This document shows positions 38,163 through 45,561 of a stretch of 64,000 nucleotides of DNA, piece by piece (the stretch's first letter is position 1; the number at the start of each line of letters is the position of its first letter). The stretch is from Clostridia bacterium (GTDB taxonomy: Bacteria > Bacillota > Clostridia > Christensenellales > UBA3700), in NCBI GenBank assembly GCA_029068165.1, contig JAIEDA010000032.1, forward strand, positions 1 to 64,000. Reading direction: 5' to 3'. A program made the position numbers and the translations under genes. The notes beneath the pieces were generated by a model. It was given only the letters and a program-made list of their open reading frames with translations, was not told the DNA's origin and did not search any database.

Positions 38163-38681
38163 CTATTCTATCAGGTTTTCCAAAATGAACTCGTACAAAC
38201 TTGAGGCTTTTTCGCTCCAATTTTTGAAAAGCCACTTTGCTTTGTTGTGATTTTGAACGACGAGTTTCAAGTCCATAAGCGGGGTATTGGTGCTTTCTAT
38301 TTTGAGTATGACGGTGTAAGTGCCGTCTGAATTTTTATAATAGTCGGAAAAATAGTCTTGCTTTTTTCTATATTTTATCTTGTTGAGTTTGATTACTTCG
38401 GCGATGTTTTCTCTAAGCGAAGAGGGGATTTCTACGAAATAGTGCTTTAGCCCTTCTCTTGAGTCGGAAGTAATGGCGTATCTAGGGTTGCAACCTTTGG
38501 TCGCAACGTTGGTAATCATATTGTTTTTGATAAGGTCGGTCAACGCTATTTTGCAGTCCATATAACCAAGCCAATCGTTTTCCGTGACCATATCCAAAAT
38601 GACGCCCTCTTGAAGAGCGACTTCCATTTTGTCAAGCGCGTAGAGCAGTATTAACTTGTTGAGAGTAGCGGGTTCCAACAT
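38163..38681 (-). CDS. DUF4364 family protein
   Basis: 172 residues resembling DUF4364, a winged-helix-like family of Clostridia with no assigned function. The N-terminal part (LNKLILLYALDKM..., then TDLIKNNMITNV) looks like a PadR/MarR-type helix-turn-helix. The C-terminal half (YRKKQDYFSDYYKNSDGTYTVILKI) is the conserved beta part. ATG 38681 lies 8 nt after the stop of the HPr-like gene and has no clear ribosome binding site of its own, suggesting coupling. It is convergent with the 57-residue gene, 2 bp apart. A regulator role together with the HPr-like protein is plausible but unproven. Confidence 0.75.
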   Translation of the reverse strand: MLEPATLNKLILLYALDKMEVALQEGVILDMVTENDWLGYMDCKIALTDLIKNNMITNVATKGCNPRYAITSDSREGLKHYFVEIPSSLRENIAEVIKLNKIKYRKKQDYFSDYYKNSDGTYTVILKIESTNTPLMDLKLVVQNHNKAKWLFKNWSEKASSLYEFILENLIE

Positions 38682-38689
38682 AGACAATA

Positions 38690-38923
38690 TTATTGATAGA
38701 TATATTTGTCAATACTTTTAATGAGTTCCTCGCAGTCCTCGTCGCTGTGTACTTCGAGAACGACCGGACGGTTGAGGTCCAACGAAAAGATGCCGAGAAT
38801 GGACTTAGCGTCAACGACGTATCTTCCGCATCTCAAATCCATATCAAAATCAAATTGCGAAATAACGTTTACGAATGACTTTACGTTTTCCGTAGTGTTG
38901 AGTAACAAAGTAATAGATTTCAT
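38690..38923 (-). CDS. HPr-like protein lacking the phosphocarrier histidine (Crh-like)
   Basis: 77 residues with the HPr fold pattern. The serine-phosphorylation region is preserved: AKSILGIFSL matches KSIMGVMSL of HPr, so Ser41 corresponds to Ser46, the HprK target. The active-site loop GIHARPA is gone; alignment places Thr at position 15, Glu at 17 and Asn at 18 (TTENVKSFV), so it cannot carry the PTS phosphate. Bacillus Crh is a precedent: a His15-less HPr paralogue that acts with CcpA. The ATG has AAGGAG upstream. The gene is co-transcribed with the DUF4364 gene from a consensus-like promoter that carries a 15-bp direct repeat. Confidence 0.85.
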   Translation of the reverse strand: MKSITLLLNTTENVKSFVNVISQFDFDMDLRCGRYVVDAKSILGIFSLDLNRPVVLEVHSDEDCEELIKSIDKYIYQ

Positions 38924-38946
38924 ACTCGCTCCTTGTTTATAGTTTG

Positions 38947-38982
38947 ACTTCTACAATAGTAAATTTAACTTCTATATTAGTA
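38947..38982. promoter_or_regulatory. 21-bp-phased direct repeat, candidate operator
   Basis: ACTTCTACAATAGTA (38947-38961) and ACTTCTATATTAGTA (38968-38982), 15-bp units with two to three differences, centre-to-centre 21 bp, i.e. two helical turns. The right copy overlaps the -10 box of the HPr-like gene, so binding would block that promoter. Confidence 0.5.
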
Positions 38983-39007
38983 TACAGCATTATCGCGTCT
39001 TTTTCAA
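38979..39007 (-). promoter_or_regulatory. Promoter of the HPr-like/DUF4364 pair
   Basis: Minus strand TTGAAA (39007-39002), 17-bp spacer, TATACT (38984-38979). The leader is about 50 nt. Confidence 0.7.
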
Positions 39008-39041
39008 GCGACTGGGATATTTTTTTTAATTTATTACACGC

Positions 39042-39070
39042 TTGATATTTTTAAAGCAATATAGTATAAT
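39042..39070 (+). promoter_or_regulatory. Promoter of the 39.1-kb gene
   Basis: TTGATA (39042-39047), 17-bp spacer, TATAAT (39065-39070). It is divergent from the promoter of the HPr-like gene, their -35 boxes being 34 bp apart. Confidence 0.7.
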
Positions 39071-39143
39071 ATAAAGAACGAAGACTTTTGATATTTATTT
39101 TGAAAGTTATTCGCTTGAAAAATCACACTTGGAAGTAGGTATT

Positions 39144-39851
39144 ATGGTAGAGTTATCTCCGCAAAAAGCGTATGACGTACTTTTAGATTATTGCGACGAA
39201 ATGGCAAGGTCGACTTATATTCTCTCAACTACCGCTATTAAGAACTTGCTGCGTTTTATCGCCAATACGCCTTGTCTTTACAAGTACGTGGAAAAATGCA
39301 ATTCCTCGATTAGGTTCAAAGAAGAGTATAGCAAATTCTTCGGCGATACCGGCGTAAATATACCGCAAAACCCTATGGCGGTCGTTTCGGTCGTCACGGC
39401 GCTTTTGTTTGACTTCGACCGCAACAACGTCGATATAGATAGATTCTTGCGTAAATTCTACAAGTCCGAAGATTACGGCAAGTGCTATCAGGCGTTTTGC
39501 AACTCCGTGCTCGTAGCTTACGCAAGAGCGTTTGGGGGAGTTTTGGATTACAAAGAAAAAGTTGTGGAAGGCGAAGAGGAAAAGCCTATCGACAACGGAC
39601 TGAAAGATCAGTGCGTTCCGTACGTCAACAAGATGATGCGTATCGTCGACGAAGACTCCAATCTTTCCGACGAAGCCAAAGAAGAAACTTTGACGATGCT
39701 CGACGGTTTGATCTTTTCTTTCGACCTTTCAAGAGCGAAGATTATTAATGCTATGTGGATTGGCTTGAACGCTTTGATCAAAAAGTATAGACCCGTTCAG
39801 TCGTATCTTAGAGAAGTTAAGAAAATCCTTGAAGATTACGCCTTGATTTAA
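39144..39851 (+). CDS. Hypothetical helical protein
   Basis: 235 residues, predominantly alpha-helical, no signal peptide or membrane segment. No family recognised. It has several Cys residues scattered (CDEM, CLYKYVEKC, CYQAFC), not in metal-site spacing, and an acidic insertion EGEEEKP. ATG 39144 is preferred to a TTG at 39129 because the region upstream contains the only purine-rich stretch (GGAAGTAGG). It lies 4 bp before the CDF transporter gene and shares its transcript, so it may act in the same process. Confidence 0.65.
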   Translation: MVELSPQKAYDVLLDYCDEMARSTYILSTTAIKNLLRFIANTPCLYKYVEKCNSSIRFKEEYSKFFGDTGVNIPQNPMAVVSVVTALLFDFDRNNVDIDRFLRKFYKSEDYGKCYQAFCNSVLVAYARAFGGVLDYKEKVVEGEEEKPIDNGLKDQCVPYVNKMMRIVDEDSNLSDEAKEETLTMLDGLIFSFDLSRAKIINAMWIGLNALIKKYRPVQSYLREVKKILEDYALI

Positions 39852-39855
39852 CGTA

Positions 39856-40812
39856 ATGAAAGTATCTCAAGAAAACACCGTTCATATTATAAATAAAGTC
39901 GCTACGGTCACTATCGTCGTCAACGTGTTGCTTTCGATAGGTAAGTTCGCAGCGGGTTTTTTAGGCAACAGTAACGCTATGATTTCCGACGGCGTTCATT
40001 CGGCAAGCGACGTTTTGTCTACTATTATCGTACTCATCGGCGCGCGAATGGCGGTCAAGAAAGCCGACAACGACCACAACTACGGTCACGATAAATTCGA
40101 GAGTATCGCCTCAATAGTGCTGGCTATGACGCTTTTTTCAACGGCGCTGCTTTTGGTTTATACCGGCGTTAAGAGCGCGATAAACGCGTCGAAAGGAGAG
40201 TTCGTTCCGCCGTCTTACGTCGCTTTGATAGCGGCGGTAGTTTCTATAGTCGTAAAAGAAGCAATGTATCATTATACTATGCATTACGCAAAACGGCTAG
40301 ATTCGCAAGCTTTGAAAGCCGACGCTTGGCATCACCGCTCGGACGCTTTTTCATCGATTGCAGGTTTCATAGGCATACTCGGCGCTATACTAGGCGTGTA
40401 TGCGCTTGAGGGCATAGCTACAGTCGTTATAGCCGCTCTTATTATAAAAGTATCTTACGATATTATTAAAGTGGTGATTAGACAGCTTACCGATCACGCC
40501 GCTTCCGACGAACTTTACGGCAAAATCTATAAGACCATAAGCGAAGATAGCGACGTAAAAAACATAGATTTATTAAAGACTAGAATATCAGGGTCTATCG
40601 TCTACGTTGAGGCGGAAATTGCCGTCGACGCTACGCTTAATATAGTCGACGCTCACGCTATCGCGCAAAGAGTGCACGACGTTATAGAAGCTACTTTCGA
40701 AGAGGTTAGACATATCGTAATTCACGTAAATCCTTACGGGGTACGTTCAGCGGATGAGGAACGTACAGCTGACGAGGAGCGTGCGGCTGACAATGAGAAT
40801 TTGCAAAATTAA
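39856..40812 (+). CDS. Cation diffusion facilitator (CDF) metal exporter
   Basis: 318 residues. Six hydrophobic helices with the CDF metal site: DGVHSASD in helix 2 and the HHRSD (H-x3-D) in helix 5, with HDKFES in the loop after helix 3. A cytosolic C-terminal domain with VDAHAIAQRVHDVIEATF follows. Exports divalent ions such as Zn, Fe or Mn; the ion cannot be told from sequence. The C-terminal tail carries three degenerate acidic repeats (ADEERT/ADEERA/ADNEN). It ends 13 bp before the convergent dgt gene. Confidence 0.92.
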   Translation: MKVSQENTVHIINKVATVTIVVNVLLSIGKFAAGFLGNSNAMISDGVHSASDVLSTIIVLIGARMAVKKADNDHNYGHDKFESIASIVLAMTLFSTALLLVYTGVKSAINASKGEFVPPSYVALIAAVVSIVVKEAMYHYTMHYAKRLDSQALKADAWHHRSDAFSSIAGFIGILGAILGVYALEGIATVVIAALIIKVSYDIIKVVIRQLTDHAASDELYGKIYKTISEDSDVKNIDLLKTRISGSIVYVEAEIAVDATLNIVDAHAIAQRVHDVIEATFEEVRHIVIHVNPYGVRSADEERTADEERAADNENLQN

Positions 40813-40825
40813 ATGCGCATTAAGT

Positions 40826-41833
40826 TTACATTATAGTCCAACCGTCGGGGACGAAAAGTTCGGAAAAGACCCTCAAGCAGTATCTATCCGTAAACGAGGA
40901 GATGTAGTCGCATACGACTCTATCCAGCGGATAGTCGTTTAATAAAGTTTGGTAGAAGCGGGGAAGTTTGTCTACGTTTTTGAGATAGTATTCAAAAATA
41001 AGTTCTATTATCTTTACGGCTTTTGCTTCCTGACTTTTTGCCTTGGAATTGGTATAAACCCTTTCGAACATAAACGAGTGAAGTTTTTCCGTGGCTTTTT
41101 TAAACTCCTCGGATTGCTCTACAGTCGGTTTTCCCCAACTAGTCTTTACCATATCGAAAATCAAGTTGTTGATACGCTTGGATTTGCTTTCGCCTAGCGT
41201 AGCGATGCAGTCTTTAGGCAAATCAAGATTGGCTATAACTCCGCCTCTAATAGCGTCCTCTATATCGTGGTTGATATACGCGAATCTATCGGCGAATTTG
41301 ACGATTTCGCCTTCGAGCGTTGCGGGCTTGCCGTTGTATCTATGATTGGCGATGCCGTCCCTTACTTCAAAGGTGAGATTAAGACCTTTTCCGTTGTTTT
41401 CAAGCAAGTCTACTACGCGTTTGCTTTGCTCGGAATGTATAAAACCGCCGTCGACGAGTTCGTTGAGTTTGCGTTCGCCCGCGTGTCCAAACGGGGTATG
41501 TCCCAAATCGTGACCGAGAGCTATCGCTTCTACTAAATCTTCGTTGAGTCTAAGAGCTCTTGCGATGGTGCGACCTATTTGCGAAACTTCCAAAGTATGC
41601 GTTAGACGGGTGCGGTAATGGTCGCCTTCAGGCGAGAGAAATACTTGCGTCTTGTGCTTCAATCGTCTAAATGATTTGCAGTGCAAAATCTTATCCCTGT
41701 CGCGTTGAAACTCGCTTCTCATTTGACAAGGCTCGCATTCGTGCAGCCTGCCTTTGGTATTTTGCGAGAGCGTAGCGTAGGGAGAAAGAGTAAGTTTTTC
41801 TATGTCGCATATATGTTGTCTAACGTTTTCCAT
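40826..41833 (-). CDS. dgt: Deoxyguanosinetriphosphate triphosphohydrolase-like protein
   Basis: 335 residues, an HD-domain dNTPase that cleaves dGTP or other dNTPs to the nucleoside and triphosphate, affecting nucleotide pools. Motifs: FRRLKHKTQVF, RLTHTLEVSQIGR, ALGHDLGHTPFGHAGE (the HD metal site) and FADRFAYINHDIEDA. Length is typical for the Firmicute form. There is no leader: the -10 TATAAT ends 6 nt before the ATG and no ribosome binding site exists, so translation is probably leaderless. In many Clostridia dgt directly precedes dnaG; here it is on the opposite strand nearly 4 kb away. Confidence 0.93.
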   Translation of the reverse strand: MENVRQHICDIEKLTLSPYATLSQNTKGRLHECEPCQMRSEFQRDRDKILHCKSFRRLKHKTQVFLSPEGDHYRTRLTHTLEVSQIGRTIARALRLNEDLVEAIALGHDLGHTPFGHAGERKLNELVDGGFIHSEQSKRVVDLLENNGKGLNLTFEVRDGIANHRYNGKPATLEGEIVKFADRFAYINHDIEDAIRGGVIANLDLPKDCIATLGESKSKRINNLIFDMVKTSWGKPTVEQSEEFKKATEKLHSFMFERVYTNSKAKSQEAKAVKIIELIFEYYLKNVDKLPRFYQTLLNDYPLDRVVCDYISSFTDRYCLRVFSELFVPDGWTIM

Positions 41834-41839
41834 ATTTTT

Positions 41840-41868
41840 ATTATATATATATTTAAGTATTTTGTCAA
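41840..41868 (-). promoter_or_regulatory. dgt promoter, leaderless geometry
   Basis: Perfect minus-strand consensus: TTGACA (41868-41863), 17-bp spacer, TATAAT (41845-41840), then 6 nt to the ATG at 41833. Transcription should begin at the A of ATG or within a base or two. Confidence 0.8.
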
Positions 41869-41926
41869 TATATACGGCTATTCTTGCGATAGAGCGGAGA
41901 AATGCTCGCCGGCTTTTAAAAATTCA

Positions 41927-41955
41927 TTGATTTAAAATAGCGATTGTGATAAAAT
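41927..41955 (+). promoter_or_regulatory. fprA promoter
   Basis: TTGATT (41927-41932), 17-bp spacer, TAAAAT (41950-41955); leader about 45 nt with TGGAGGAG before ATG 42007. Confidence 0.6.
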
Positions 41956-42006
41956 AAATTCGACAAAAATTATAAAGCCCGATTATTAAGGCTGGAGGAG
42001 AAGCTT

Positions 42007-43215
42007 ATGTACTGTTTTAAGAAGATTTCAAACGACGCTTATTGGGTGGGTGTAAACGATAGAAAAATATCTTTGTTTGAAAGCGTTTATCCCGTGTCGC
42101 GAGGCGTGAGTTACAATTCCTATCTCGTGCTTGACGAAAAGACGGTTTTGCTCGATACCGTAGACAGCGTAGCGAGTTTGCAGTTTTTGGAAAACGTGGA
42201 AAAAGCGCTTGGCGGAAGAAATCTAGACTATTTGATAGTCAACCACATGGAACCTGACCACTGCGCGAATATAGGCTCTATAGTAGCTAAATATCCGTCA
42301 GTAAAAATCGTCGGCAACGCAAAGACGTTTGCAATGATGGGACAGTTTTTCGATTTTGATATAGAAAGCCGCAAAGTCGTAGTCAAAGAGGGTGATACTC
42401 TAAACACGGGTAAGCATACCTTTACTTTCGTCACCGCGCCTATGGTGCACTGGCCGGAAGCGATGGTTACTTACGATAGTTTGGACAAGACTCTCTACTC
42501 GGCGGACGCGTTCGGCTCTTTCGGGGCAATGAGCGGCAATATCTTTGCCGACGAGTGTAACTTTGAAGAAGAGTGGCTTGACGACGCAAGAAGATACTAT
42601 ACCAATATCGTAGGAAAGTACGGCGTACAGGTACAGGCGCTACTCAAAAAGGCTTCTTCGCTTGAAATCGCAAGAATATGTCCGCTGCACGGTCCGATAT
42701 GGAGAAAGGACATAGCATTTATCGTTGATAAATATCAAAAGTGGAGCAGTTATACTCCCGAAAAGAAAGGCGTTCTTATCGTCTACGGCTCGGTCCACGG
42801 CAATACCGAAAACGCCGCGGAAGTACTTGCGAATATGCTCGACGAGAAAGGCGTTAAGGGTATAACGATGGTCAATGCCGCGACCGCGCATTTTTCGGAA
42901 ATAATAGCTAAGTGCTTTAAGTATTCGCATATCGTGTTTGCTTGCGCGACTTACAACGCTTCGATATTCCCGTCTATGCATACCGTTTTGCACGAACTAA
43001 GCGAGCATAACCTGCAAAACAGGACTTTCGCCTTTATCGAGAACGGCACTTGGGCGCCTCTTGCCAACAAACTTATGCAAGAAATTCTCGATAAGCTTAA
43101 AAACAACGAAATATTGGAGAGCAAGGTCAGCGTTAAATCCTCGCTAGATGCGCAAAGCCTAGCGGCTATGGAGGCTTTGGCTGAAGAGATAGTAAAAAAA
43201 CTTGACATCAAGTAA
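42007..43215 (+). CDS. fprA: FprA family A-type flavoprotein (flavodiiron protein)
   Basis: 402 residues, a two-domain cytosolic enzyme that reduces oxygen to water or nitric oxide to nitrous oxide, protecting strict anaerobes. The N-terminal beta-lactamase-like domain carries the diiron ligands HMEPDH (the HxExDH motif near residue 81), the later His in MVHWPEA and a Asp/His pair (SADAFG, CPLHGP). The C-terminal flavodoxin domain begins GVLIVYGSVHGNTENAAE, the FMN-binding loop. It has its own promoter and lies directly upstream of an IscU-like/GGGtGRT pair. Confidence 0.95.
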   Translation: MYCFKKISNDAYWVGVNDRKISLFESVYPVSRGVSYNSYLVLDEKTVLLDTVDSVASLQFLENVEKALGGRNLDYLIVNHMEPDHCANIGSIVAKYPSVKIVGNAKTFAMMGQFFDFDIESRKVVVKEGDTLNTGKHTFTFVTAPMVHWPEAMVTYDSLDKTLYSADAFGSFGAMSGNIFADECNFEEEWLDDARRYYTNIVGKYGVQVQALLKKASSLEIARICPLHGPIWRKDIAFIVDKYQKWSSYTPEKKGVLIVYGSVHGNTENAAEVLANMLDEKGVKGITMVNAATAHFSEIIAKCFKYSHIVFACATYNASIFPSMHTVLHELSEHNLQNRTFAFIENGTWAPLANKLMQEILDKLKNNEILESKVSVKSSLDAQSLAAMEALAEEIVKKLDIK

Positions 43216-43231
43216 AACGCCGTAGTATAAT
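43202..43231 (+). promoter_or_regulatory. Promoter of the IscU-like/GGGtGRT pair
   Basis: TTGACA (43202-43207), 18-bp spacer, TATAAT (43226-43231). The -35 box lies inside the last codons of fprA, so the pair can be expressed on its own as well as by read-through. Confidence 0.75.
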
Positions 43232-43273
43232 TTCAACGGTGATTAAATTTATAATTTTAAGGAGGTTTTCCTA

Positions 43274-43966
43274 ATGGAATATTCACACGAAGTATTGAAT
43301 ATGTGCAAGGTTGCCAAGGGTACTGACCACGGTCCTGCGCCTATTCCGGAAGAAGGCAAGTGGGTGCAGTCAAAGCAAATTTCCGATATTAGCGGTCTTA
43401 CGCACGGTATCGGTTGGTGCGCGCCCCAACAAGGAGCTTGCAAATTGACCCTCAACGTTAAAGAGGGTATCATCGAAGAGGCGTTGGTAGAAACGATAGG
43501 TTGTTCGGGTATGACCCACTCAGCGGCTATGGCTGCCGAAGTTTTGCCCGGCAAGACTATACTTGAGGCGCTCAATACCGACCTCGTATGCGACGCTATC
43601 AATACTGCTATGAGGGAACTCTTCTTGCAAATAGTTTACGGTCGTACTCAATCGGCTTTCTCCGAAAACGGTTTGCCTATCGGCGCCGGTCTTGAAGACT
43701 TGGGTAAAGGTTTGCGTTCGCAAGTCGGCACTATGTATTCTACGGGCGCTAAGGGCGTAAGATACTTGGAAATGGCTGAGGGTTACGTTACGCATATAGG
43801 TTTGGACAAAGATAATCAAGTCATCGGTTATGAATTTGTAAACCTAGGCAAAATGATGGAAGCTATCAGGGGCGGTATGTCCGCTAACGACGCTCTCGTT
43901 AAATTCACCAACAGCTACGGTAGATTCAAAGAAGCCGTAAAAGTTATCGACCCGAGAAAGGAATAA
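43274..43966 (+). CDS. IscU/NifU-like iron-sulfur scaffold homologue, partner of GGGtGRT protein
   Basis: 230 residues related to the N-terminal (IscU-type) domain of iron-sulfur cluster scaffolds. Candidate cluster ligands are the cysteines in GIGWCAPQQGACKL, TIGCSGMTHS and LVCDAIN. The segment from GWC to ILEALN mirrors the scaffold core with its GCxxxxxS loop. The N- and C-terminal extensions differ from housekeeping IscU. It is regularly found next to the GGGtGRT protein in anaerobes, as here (14 bp). Its exact reaction is not established. AAGGAGG precedes the ATG. Confidence 0.8.
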   Translation: MEYSHEVLNMCKVAKGTDHGPAPIPEEGKWVQSKQISDISGLTHGIGWCAPQQGACKLTLNVKEGIIEEALVETIGCSGMTHSAAMAAEVLPGKTILEALNTDLVCDAINTAMRELFLQIVYGRTQSAFSENGLPIGAGLEDLGKGLRSQVGTMYSTGAKGVRYLEMAEGYVTHIGLDKDNQVIGYEFVNLGKMMEAIRGGMSANDALVKFTNSYGRFKEAVKVIDPRKE

Positions 43967-43980
43967 GGAGGTACTAAAAA

Positions 43981-44985
43981 ATGGCAGTAACGTTTGAAAG
44001 TTATTCAAGAAGAATAGATAAGATCACTAAGTGCCTCTCAGAGTACGGTATTAAATCCCTCGAAGAAGCAAAGAAAATTTGTACGGACAAGGGTATAGAC
44101 GTAGAGGCTATCGTAAAAGGTATTCAACCTATCGCGTTTGAGAACGCAGTTTGGGCGTACACCGTAGGTTGCGCTATCGCAATCAAGAAAGGTTGCGTAA
44201 AAGCTGCTGACGCGGCTGAGGCTATCGGCGTAGGTTTGCAAAGCTTTTGTATTCCCGGTTCTGTTGCCGAGCAAAGAAAAGTCGGACTTGGTCACGGTAA
44301 TCTCGCGGCAATGCTTCTTAGAGAAGAAACAAAGTGCTTCGCTTTCCTTGCAGGTCACGAATCGTTTGCGGCAGCCGAGGGCGCTATCGGTATCGCTATG
44401 AAAGCAAACAAGGTTAGAAAACAACCGCTTCAAGTTATTCTCAACGGACTTGGTAAAGACGCGGCTAAGATTATCAGCCGTATCAACGGTTTTACCTACG
44501 TTCAAACCAAGCTCGATTACTTCACCGGCAAACTTAATATCGTCAACACGATTTCTTACAGCGACGGCGAGAGAAGCAAGGTTAGAGTATACGGCGCTGA
44601 CGACGTAGTAGAAGGCGTTGCTATTATGAAGCACGAGAAAGTAGACGTTTCCATTACCGGCAACTCTACCAATCCTACGCGTTTCCAACATCCCGTAGCC
44701 GGCACGTATAAAAAAGAGTGCGTAGAAACGGGCAAGAAGTATTTCTCAGTTGCTTCGGGCGGCGGTACCGGTCGTACGTTGCATCCGGATAATATGGGCG
44801 CAGGTCCTGCTTCTTACGGCTTGACCGATACGATGGGAAGAATGCACTCCGACGCGCAGTTCGCAGGTTCGTCTTCCGTTCCCGCTCACGTAGAGATGAT
44901 GGGGCTTATCGGTATGGGTAACAACCCGATGGTAGGCGCTTCGGTTTCTTGCGCGGTAGCAGTCGAAGAGGCTTTGCGTAAATAA
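43981..44985 (+). CDS. GGGtGRT protein
   Basis: 334 residues with the name-giving motif ASGGGTGRTLHPDNMGAG in the C-terminal half. The family occurs in anaerobic bacteria and archaea, usually beside the IscU-like gene seen just upstream, and its function is unknown. Visible features: an N-terminal helical part, Cys residues at KC, IC, GC and KCF positions, a GLGHGNLAAMLL segment, and a glycine-rich C-terminus (LIGMGNNPMVGASVSCAVAVEEAL). No signal peptide. GGAGG lies a few bases before the ATG. Followed by the structured non-coding stretch that starts at its terminator-like arm. Confidence 0.9.
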   Translation: MAVTFESYSRRIDKITKCLSEYGIKSLEEAKKICTDKGIDVEAIVKGIQPIAFENAVWAYTVGCAIAIKKGCVKAADAAEAIGVGLQSFCIPGSVAEQRKVGLGHGNLAAMLLREETKCFAFLAGHESFAAAEGAIGIAMKANKVRKQPLQVILNGLGKDAAKIISRINGFTYVQTKLDYFTGKLNIVNTISYSDGERSKVRVYGADDVVEGVAIMKHEKVDVSITGNSTNPTRFQHPVAGTYKKECVETGKKYFSVASGGGTGRTLHPDNMGAGPASYGLTDTMGRMHSDAQFAGSSSVPAHVEMMGLIGMGNNPMVGASVSCAVAVEEALRK

Positions 44986-45154
44986 TTTTTTGTTCGGCGG
45001 AAAGATAGGCTAGTCAAGTCTAAAAAGTATCTTTTCCGCCGACTAACCGCTTGGCTCACGCTCATCGTACGGCAAGTACGACTCGGCTCGCCAAGCGGTC
45101 ATTCGACAAAAAATTTATCTTTTTATTTTTTGACCATCTATCTTTCCGCCGAAC
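44984..45154. repeat. Nested palindromic element after the GGGtGRT gene
   Basis: Outer arms GTTCGGCGGAAAGATA (44992-45007) and TATCTTTCCGCCGAAC (45139-45154) are perfect complements. A second, near-identical partner of the left arm lies at 45028-45042 (one extra T). The interior carries ACCGCTTGGC / GCCAAGCGGT (45046-45055 and 45090-45099) around CGTAC / GTACG (45066-45070 and 45076-45080). No coding frame is supported. It could be a mobile palindromic repeat or an RNA with two alternative folds. Confidence 0.65.
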
Positions 45155-45561
45155 GGTTTGGAGAAGAGAATAGGTAGTAGCAACAGTTTTTGGCTCTATC
45201 GTACGTTTAGTACGGGGAGCTGTTTTTTATGTCGCCTTGACGAAAAATTCTCTATTTTACTTATTGTAAATTCTCCTTCCCTCCGTAAGAGGTGGCGAGT
45301 TATTCTATTGATGCCGCCAACAGGATATTTTATTTTTTGACTATCTATGTTAAGATTTGCTCAACGTGTAATTATGTCAGGTTTTAGGAACAAATTAATT
45401 CGTCACGCTGAGCGAAGTAAAATGCGTTTTGATTGATTAAAAACTATGAGCAAAGCTTGCTTAATTATCTCAAAAAAGTTTAAAAAAGATTATTTTCAAT
45501 ATTAAGCTAGGAAAAACTAATTTTATGACGTATAATATAATGAAAACAAAAGAGAGGTAGT
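45155..45561. other. Non-coding stretch before dnaG with a terminator-like hairpin
   Basis: A hairpin at 45182-45229 pairs AACAG with CTGTT, CTC with GAG and CGTAC (45200-45204) with GTACG (45210-45214), then runs into T residues; it shares the CGTAC/GTACG core with the palindromic element upstream. A degenerate GAATGAC-type repeat lies near 45399-45423. TATAAT at 45533-45538 is a possible dnaG -10 box. A 60-codon open frame at 45158-45340 has no ribosome binding site and is not believed. Confidence 0.5.

Noticed and set aside
45158..45340. 60-codon open frame in the gap before dnaG
   Set aside because: No ribosome binding site, runs through a hairpin with T-run, composition not protein-like.
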